From contig JAKBTP010000029.1 in assembly GCA_021844355.1 (NCBI GenBank), positions 1-11,446 of the forward strand: a stretch of 11,446 nucleotides of DNA, in the 5' to 3' direction. How positions within the stretch are numbered: position 1 is the stretch's first letter; every line of letters begins with the position of its first letter. The position numbers were made by a program, and so were the translations under genes. Shown one piece after another: positions 6,945 to 11,446 of this stretch. The notes under the pieces are model-generated. The model did not search any database. It saw only the letters and a list, made by a program, of their open reading frames with translations, and was not told the origin of the DNA. Source of the stretch: a bacterium. Lineage in GTDB: Bacteria; Chloroflexota; Dormibacteria; Aeolococcales; Bog-877.

Positions 6945-8366
6945 CTAAGCCGGCAGCGGCTCGAAGCGGGCCTGGAAGAAGCGCAGATACCTCGGCTCAT
7001 GGGTCATCCGGAGGCCGCGCGCCGAACTGGCGGCGCCGTACACGGCCTCCACCGCCTCCGCCACCACGTCCATGTGGGCCTGGGTGTACACCCGCCGGGG
7101 GACGGTCAGCCGGGTGAGTTCCAGCCTGGGCCGGCGGTGGTCTCCGGTCTTGGGGTCGCGCCCCGCAGACACGATGCCCCGCTCCATGCTGCGGATCCCG
7201 GAGTCGAGATATAGCTCGGCAGCCAGGGTCTGGGCCGGGAACGCGTCCTGGGGGAGGTGCGGGTAGAACCGTTTGGCGTCGAGGAAGATGCCGTGGCCGC
7301 CCACCGGATGGACGAAGGGGACACCGGCTCCGTCCAGCAGCTCCCCCAGGTAGCGGACCTGCCCGACCCTGGCCCGGATGTGCTCCTCCTGCACCGACTC
7401 CCGGATGCCGACGGCGACGGCGGCCATGTCGCGACCGGCCAGGCCCCCGTATGTGTGCAGGCCCTCGAAGACGATCACCAGGTTGCGAATCTCCTCGAAG
7501 AGCTGCTCGTCGTTCACCGCCAGCCAGCCCCCGATGTTGACCAGGGCGTCCTTCTTGGCCGACATCCAGGCGCCATCCACCAGGGAGCAGAACTCGCGCA
7601 CGATCGACGCGATGGTGTGGCCCGCGTAGCCGGGCTCCCTCTCCTGGATGAAGAAGGCGTTCTCCACCAGCCGGGTGGCGTCCAGGTAGATCGGGACCCC
7701 GTTCCGCTTGCACAGGTCGCGGACCTCCCGCACATTGGCCATCGAGACCGGCTGCCCGCCGGCCATGTTCACGGTCGCGGCCAAGCTGAGGAAGGCGACC
7801 TCGGATCCTCCCCGGCGGCCGATCACCTCCTCCAGCTTTTGAAGATCGACGTTGCCCTTGAACGGGTGGAGGCTCTCGGGGTCGTGCGCCTCGTCGATGA
7901 TCACGTCCACGAAGATCCCCCCGGCGCGCTCCTCGTGGTCCCGCGTGGTGGTGAAGTACATGTTCCCGGGCACGAACTGGCCCTGGCGGATGGCGCACTG
8001 GCTGAGCAGATGCTCCGCTCCCCGCCCCTGGTGGGTGGGGACGACGTGGGGAAACCCGTAGGTCTCACGGATGGCGTCCTCGAACTCGTAGAAGTTGCGC
8101 GAGCCCGCGTAGGCCTCATCCCCCAGCATCAGAGCCGCCCACTGCCGGTCGCTCATGGCGTTGGTGCCGGAGTCGGTGAGGAGGTCGATGTAGACGTCCT
8201 CGGAGCGCAGCAGGAAGGTGTTGTAGCCCGCCTCCTCCAGGGCCGACCGCCGGTGTTCCGGGGTGGTGATGGTCAGCGGCTCGACCATCTTGATCTTCCA
8301 CGGCTCGGCCCAAGAGCGGCGCCGCAGCTGCTGTCCGGTGGTGGCGGGGAGGTGGGTGGTGCTCAT
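6945..8366 (-). CDS. tpl: Tyrosine phenol-lyase (beta-tyrosinase), PLP-dependent
   Basis: Cytoplasmic PLP enzyme that splits L-tyrosine to phenol, pyruvate and ammonia (EC 4.1.99.2). The 473-residue product aligns almost without gaps to Citrobacter freundii tyrosine phenol-lyase, shifted by 15 residues: GYNTFLL, IDLLTDSGTNAMSD, GDEAYAGS, PTHQGRGAE, GNMYFTTTR, AGGQPVSMAN, MSAKKD, YGGLAGRDM and RSMERG. Tyr86, Thr139, Asp229, Arg232, Lys272 (PLP Schiff base), Arg396 and Phe463 match Tyr71, Thr124, Asp214, Arg217, Lys257, Arg381 and Phe448 of that enzyme. Tryptophanase has Asp and His at the Thr124 and Phe448 positions and lacks MERG, so tyrosine specificity is favoured. The N-terminus is about 15 residues longer than in Citrobacter. 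The ATG at 8366 has no Shine-Dalgarno site but a TAGCAT 6 bases upstream. The gene diverges from a GntR regulator. Other beta-eliminating lyase specificity remains possible. Confidence 0.9.
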   Translation of the reverse strand: MSTTHLPATTGQQLRRRSWAEPWKIKMVEPLTITTPEHRRSALEEAGYNTFLLRSEDVYIDLLTDSGTNAMSDRQWAALMLGDEAYAGSRNFYEFEDAIRETYGFPHVVPTHQGRGAEHLLSQCAIRQGQFVPGNMYFTTTRDHEERAGGIFVDVIIDEAHDPESLHPFKGNVDLQKLEEVIGRRGGSEVAFLSLAATVNMAGGQPVSMANVREVRDLCKRNGVPIYLDATRLVENAFFIQEREPGYAGHTIASIVREFCSLVDGAWMSAKKDALVNIGGWLAVNDEQLFEEIRNLVIVFEGLHTYGGLAGRDMAAVAVGIRESVQEEHIRARVGQVRYLGELLDGAGVPFVHPVGGHGIFLDAKRFYPHLPQDAFPAQTLAAELYLDSGIRSMERGIVSAGRDPKTGDHRRPRLELTRLTVPRRVYTQAHMDVVAEAVEAVYGAASSARGLRMTHEPRYLRFFQARFEPLPA

Positions 8367-8372
8367 TTCGGC

Positions 8373-8378
8373 ATGCTA
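8373..8378 (-). promoter_or_regulatory. Possible -10 element for the tyrosine phenol-lyase gene
   Basis: TAGCAT on the minus strand (8378 to 8373) ends 6 bases before the ATG at 8366, the spacing expected if the first transcribed base is the start codon. No ribosome site is present. No convincing -35 hexamer is seen at 17-18 bases. Confidence 0.3.
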
Positions 8379-8382
8379 ACAG

Positions 8383-8409
8383 ACCAGATTTTGGTAGCTT
8401 TCCTTACCA
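8383..8409. promoter_or_regulatory. Inverted repeats in the tpl-gntR divergent gap, candidate operator
   Basis: Three half-sites lie in this 27-base stretch: ACCA (8383-8386), TGGTA (8392-8396) and TACCA (8405-8409). They form ACCA-N5-TGGT and TGGTA-N8-TACCA. TGGT/ACCA arms are typical of operators of FadR-subfamily GntR proteins such as FadR and PdhR, though those have shorter spacers. The site overlaps the expected promoter region of the lyase gene and lies between it and the regulator. This is a candidate from pattern and position only. Confidence 0.35.
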
Positions 8410-8445
8410 GCCGAGTCTCATTTTCGGCCCCGACCGGGTACCCTC

Positions 8446-9267
8446 ATGGGCATGAGAGCCACGGCCATCGGGCCCGTCCGAACGCGGCGCAGTTTCGAGG
8501 AGGCGGTCTCCCAGATCGCCGAGGCGATCCGGGCCGGGGACTTTGGAGTCGGGGACCGCCTTCCCTCCGAAAGGGTTCTCGCGACCACCATGGAGATCTC
8601 ACGACCCACCCTGAGGGAGGCTCTGCGCGTGCTGCGCGAGGCCGGGGTGCTGGCCTCCCTCGACGGGGCGCTCACCGTGGTGTCGGAGAAGATCCCGCTT
8701 GGGGTGCTGGAGCGGCGTTCCGAACTGCGCATCGGGGAGGTGGCCCAGGTGCTGGAGGCGAGGCGGCTGCTCGAGCCCAGGGTGGCCCAGCTGGCCGGCA
8801 TGTACGCCAACGAGCAGGACCTGGAGGAGCTGGGCGAGATCCTGGAACGCCAGAGGGCTGCCGCCGGCGACCGGGAGCGGGTGAGGCTTTTGGACACCAG
8901 GTTCCACCTGGCGATCGCCCGAGCCACCCGCAACCACGTGGTGGTGGAACTCACGCGCTCCCTCCTGCGCCGTGTCGAGATCGCGCGGGACATGGCGCTG
9001 CGGACCCCCGTCGAGCCGCGCCGGGTGATCGAGATGCACGAGCGCACCCTCCGGGCGATCGCCGCGGGCGACCCGCAAGCCATAGATGCGGCCATGGACG
9101 AGCACCTCGCCTATCTGGAGGTGATCTGGGAGCGCGAGTCCGGCAGGCCCCGGCTGCGCCGTCCACCAGACTTCCTCATCTCCAAGGCGGGGCAGAGCCC
9201 GGCTGACGGGTCCTCCAGGTCAGGAGGCGAAACCGATTCCCAGCCGGTCGAGGGCACCGAGGAGTAG
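8446..9267 (+). CDS. GntR family regulator with FCD ligand domain
   Basis: DNA-binding regulator of 273 residues. The N-terminal GntR winged helix (about 15-82) shows GDRLPSERVLATTMEISRPTLREALRVLREAGV. The all-helical FCD domain (about 98-226) keeps a likely metal-binding set: Asp150 and His154 in LLDTRFHLA, His198 in EMHER and His220 in DEHLAYL. FCD proteins usually bind small organic acids and release DNA, so a product or substrate of the neighbouring enzymes is a reasonable ligand. The start is the ATG at 8446 or the in-frame ATG at 8452. The latter lies 7 bases after TACCCT (8439-8444), a possible -10 element that would give a leaderless message. The last 40 or so residues are a Ser/Gly/Glu-rich tail beyond the domain, and its final 48 bases overlap the convergent oxidase gene. 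Divergent placement suggests it controls the tyrosine phenol-lyase gene, itself, or both. Confidence 0.9.
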   Translation: MGMRATAIGPVRTRRSFEEAVSQIAEAIRAGDFGVGDRLPSERVLATTMEISRPTLREALRVLREAGVLASLDGALTVVSEKIPLGVLERRSELRIGEVAQVLEARRLLEPRVAQLAGMYANEQDLEELGEILERQRAAAGDRERVRLLDTRFHLAIARATRNHVVVELTRSLLRRVEIARDMALRTPVEPRRVIEMHERTLRAIAAGDPQAIDAAMDEHLAYLEVIWERESGRPRLRRPPDFLISKAGQSPADGSSRSGGETDSQPVEGTEE

Positions 9268-10605
9268 TCCCCGCCGCCCGCTGCGGTCGGCGGCGGACAT
9301 CGCCCCCTGGACTGCCGCCAGGGTCGGCCAGCGCAACGGTTCAGGCGGGAACGGGAAGGGTGGTTGGCGGACCAGGCGCAGGCGCAGGAGGGGAGAGGTG
9401 GGCTCCAGGAGGCGGGCTGCCAACACCCCGCCGGCAAATCGCGTGGCCGCCACCCCAAGACCGGTGTAGCCCAGCGCGTACACCACCCGCCCGCCCAGCG
9501 CCGACCCGAAGGTGCAGGTGAAGCGGGTCGTGGAGGCTATGGCCCCTCCCCAGCGGTGGGTGAAGGCCAGGTCTCCCAGGGCAGGGAACATCTGCCGGAA
9601 CTGCTCCAGGAGGCGGGTGTAGGTCTTGGGGCGGTGATCGAACTGCGGCCCCACCGCTCCCCCGAAGTGGTAGATGGCGTCGTACCCGCCCCAGAGGATT
9701 CGGTCGTCCGCGGTCAGCCGGAAGTAGTGGAAGTGATTGCTGTGCTCGGATGCCCCCTCCCTCCTCTCCCAGCCGATCCGTTCGCGCTGCTCTCGGTTCA
9801 GCGGTTCGGACACCAGGACGTAGTCGTACACGGGCACGAACCGGGTGCGCAGCCGCGGGAGCAACTGGCCGCTGTAGGCGTTGGTGGCCAGGACCGCGCG
9901 CTGGGCCGTGGCCGTGCCACGCGGGGTCTCCACCTCGACCCCCCCGGCAAGGGGTCGCAGCCGCCGCACCGGGGTGCGCTCCCAAACCCGCACACCCAGC
10001 TCCTCCGCCACCCGGCGGAGCCCGCGGGCCAGCCGAGCCGGGTTGAGCAGCGCCGGCACGGGGTCGTACAGCGCCGCCAACACCCGGGGTGAGTTCAGCC
10101 GCGAGCGAGCGGCGTCTCCCTCCAGCAGCTGCAGCTCGGGCCGCCGCGGTGATCGGTCCAGCAGCTCACGTCGCAGCCCCTCCACCTGCCAGGGGGTGGT
10201 GGCCACCTCCAGGACCCCGGGGCGCTCCAGGTCACAGGAGATCCGGTGGCGCTCCACGAAGTCGAGAAGGCCGTCGAAGTTGTCCCTGCCGAGCCTCTCC
10301 AGCTCGTCGATCTCCTCGGGGAAGTGACGAGCGCCATTGGCGTACCCATGCGTGAGGCTGGGCTCGCAGAACCCGCCGTTGCGCCCGCTGGCGCCGTAGC
10401 CCACGACCTCCTGCTCCAGCAAGCAGACCTCCAGCCGCGGGTCGCGCTCCTTGAGTTCGATGGCAGTCCACAGCCCGGTGAAGCCGCCCCCCACCACCGC
10501 CACATCTGCCCGGACCGGGCCCTTCAGCGGATGGGCCGGGAGGTACTCGTCCTGGCCGAGCCAGAAGCTCGGTCCCCGGTCGCCCTCCCAATCCCGATCC
10601 GACAT
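9220..10605 (-). CDS. FAD-dependent oxidoreductase, DadA/PuuB-like amine or amino-acid oxidase
   Basis: Flavoprotein of the DAO superfamily, 461 residues, cytosolic (no signal or helix seen). The N-terminal Rossmann motif VAVVGGGFTGLWTA (about 35-48) binds FAD, with an acidic residue in the LLEQE strand (Glu64) and the family block YGASGRNGGF (70-79). The C-terminal part has WGGYDAIYHFGG, then HRWGGAIA and YALGYTGLGVAATRFAGG, as in gamma-glutamylputrescine oxidase-type proteins. It ends with ALDRLGIGFAS, a usual ending for this group, which supports the TGA at 9220-9222 as the true end. GGGAGG at 10615-10610 is 4 bases from the ATG at 10605. The exact substrate (gamma-glutamyl-putrescine, another amine or an amino acid) cannot be fixed. 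The kinase gene ends 37 bases upstream on the same strand. Its 3' end overlaps the GntR gene tail to tail. Confidence 0.88.
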   Translation of the reverse strand: MSDRDWEGDRGPSFWLGQDEYLPAHPLKGPVRADVAVVGGGFTGLWTAIELKERDPRLEVCLLEQEVVGYGASGRNGGFCEPSLTHGYANGARHFPEEIDELERLGRDNFDGLLDFVERHRISCDLERPGVLEVATTPWQVEGLRRELLDRSPRRPELQLLEGDAARSRLNSPRVLAALYDPVPALLNPARLARGLRRVAEELGVRVWERTPVRRLRPLAGGVEVETPRGTATAQRAVLATNAYSGQLLPRLRTRFVPVYDYVLVSEPLNREQRERIGWERREGASEHSNHFHYFRLTADDRILWGGYDAIYHFGGAVGPQFDHRPKTYTRLLEQFRQMFPALGDLAFTHRWGGAIASTTRFTCTFGSALGGRVVYALGYTGLGVAATRFAGGVLAARLLEPTSPLLRLRLVRQPPFPFPPEPLRWPTLAAVQGAMSAADRSGRRGLLLGALDRLGIGFAS

Positions 10606-10642
10606 CCAACCTCCCTGCGGCCAGCGTCCCAGGGTACTTGGG

Positions 10643-11446
10643 CTAGGAGCCTACCTGCGCGCCTCCGGGGTGCTGGGGCGCCGGGTCAGCACCACCGGCA
10701 CGCGGCAGGCGGGCCGTGACCGTGGTGCCCTGGCCAGGTCCCCCGCTGATCTCCAGCCGTCCACCACTGAACTCGGCGCGCTCCTCCATGCCCAGGATCC
10801 CCAGTCCATAGGTGGCCACCTTGGCATCGAAGCCCTGGCCGTCGTCGCGGACCCGCACCAAGGCCGATGCTGGCAGCGCCTCGACACTCACTTCGGCGTT
10901 GCCGGCGCGGGCGTGGCGCTCCACGTTGTTGAGCGCCTCCTGGACGATGCGGAAGACGGTCGTGCTCAGCTCGGGGTCGAGCTCCGAGATGGGGCCCCGC
11001 AGGTGGAGTTGGAGCTCCACCCCCGAGCGTGAGGAGAACTCCTGGGCCAGCTGGCGCAGCGCCGGCCCCAGGCCGAGGTCGTCGAGCCCGGAAGGGCGCA
11101 GCCCCTGGGCCATGTGGCGGAGCTCGTCGATCACCGTGGCCAGCACCTTCCGGGATGCCTCCAGGTGCGCCCGGACGTCGCCGGGGAGGCCCGCGGAATC
11201 GCTCAGGAAGTCGAGTCGGCGGAGCAGGTAGATCAGGGCCTGGAGGGGCTCGTCGTGCAGGTCCTGGGCCACCTTGCGCCGCTCGTCCTCCTGAGCCCGG
11301 AGCAGCTGAGAGGCGTAGGCCTCGGTTCGGCGCTGCCGCTCCTGCTCCTCCGTGAGGTCGTGAAGGATCACCTGGAGGAGCGGCTCGCCGCCCCGCTCGG
11401 TCACCAGGGTGGACAGCGGCTGGAGCGAGCGGATGAGCCCATGAGG
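10643..11446 (-). CDS. NarL-class sensor histidine kinase, 5' part outside the window
   Basis: 267 C-terminal residues are visible, and the frame is open to the window edge. The first 35 residues (LSTLVTERGGEPLLQVILHDLTEEQE) look like the end of a PAS domain. A coiled segment and a HisKA_3 dimerisation helix follow, with His64 (visible numbering) in RRKVAQDLHDEPLQ, then HATPase_c with ALNNVERHA (171-179), DDGQGF (201-206) and GLGILGMEERA (214-224). This is the NarX/DesK/LiaS type of kinase, which normally pairs with a LuxR/NarL-type response regulator. None is visible downstream; it may lie outside the window. The internal GTG at 11404 is not taken as the start because PAS-like coding sequence continues upstream. 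The last 17 or so residues are a Gly/Pro-rich tail. The stop at 10643 is 37 bases before the oxidase ATG, so co-transcription is possible. Confidence 0.9.
   Translation of the reverse strand, partial: PHGLIRSLQPLSTLVTERGGEPLLQVILHDLTEEQERQRRTEAYASQLLRAQEDERRKVAQDLHDEPLQALIYLLRRLDFLSDSAGLPGDVRAHLEASRKVLATVIDELRHMAQGLRPSGLDDLGLGPALRQLAQEFSSRSGVELQLHLRGPISELDPELSTTVFRIVQEALNNVERHARAGNAEVSVEALPASALVRVRDDGQGFDAKVATYGLGILGMEERAEFSGGRLEISGGPGQGTTVTARLPRAGGADPAPQHPGGAQVGS

Noticed and set aside
7257..9206. Very long plus-strand open frame (649 codons) across the lyase gene and into gntR
   Set aside because: It is antisense to the well-conserved tyrosine phenol-lyase and out of frame with the GntR protein. 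Long shadow frames are expected in GC-rich coding DNA.
11029..11404. Starting the NarL-class kinase at the GTG at 11404
   Set aside because: The frame stays open to the window end and the residues around that codon look like the middle of a PAS domain, so the true start lies outside.

Overview
The window is very GC-rich throughout (by eye about 70%). It uses ATG, GTG and TTG starts, packs genes tightly, and mixes Shine-Dalgarno-led starts with apparently leaderless ones. This fits a high-GC Terrabacteria-type organism such as Actinomycetota, or a Chloroflexota/Dormibacterota-like lineage. No rRNA or marker gene is present to decide, so the assignment is tentative. No phage, transposon, CRISPR array, tRNA or rRNA was seen.

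Left part (1-3626, + strand): the 3' end of an unrecognised protein (1-612); a secreted LysM-LysM-CHAP cell-wall hydrolase (about 756-1649) behind a candidate TTGACA-18-TAGGGT promoter; a membrane-anchored S11 D-Ala-D-Ala carboxypeptidase (1744-2961); and a DUF1801 protein (3150-3626). The hydrolase and carboxypeptidase are neighbouring peptidoglycan-remodelling enzymes. The gap before the DUF1801 gene holds two perfect GC-rich palindromes.

Centre (3654-6010, - strand): a soluble GAF-HisKA-HATPase-REC hybrid histidine kinase overlaps by 4 bases an OmpR-type response regulator. This is a translationally coupled two-component pair. The kinase most likely starts at the ATG at 6010, 9 nt downstream of a perfect TATAAT. 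The longer open frame upstream of this ATG does not look like protein. From 6011 to 6583 there is no credible gene, only GC-rich palindromes and an A8 tract. From about 6584 to 6944 lies what looks like a decayed SnoaL/NTF2-like gene with an in-frame stop.

Right part (6945-11446): a tyrosine phenol-lyase (- strand), whose aligned substrate and PLP residues match the Citrobacter enzyme rather than tryptophanase, is divergent from a GntR/FCD regulator (+ strand). The 79-bp gap between them carries inverted repeats and is a plausible control region. Convergent with the regulator, and overlapping its 3' end by 48 bp, is a DadA/PuuB-type FAD oxidoreductase (- strand). Just upstream of that is the 3' part of a NarL-class histidine kinase that runs off the window. 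The right part reads as an amino-acid/amine catabolism locus with local control.

I found no convincing new multi-gene system. The best leads are the tyrosine phenol-lyase/GntR locus, the probable leaderless starts, and the degenerate gene at 6584-6944.
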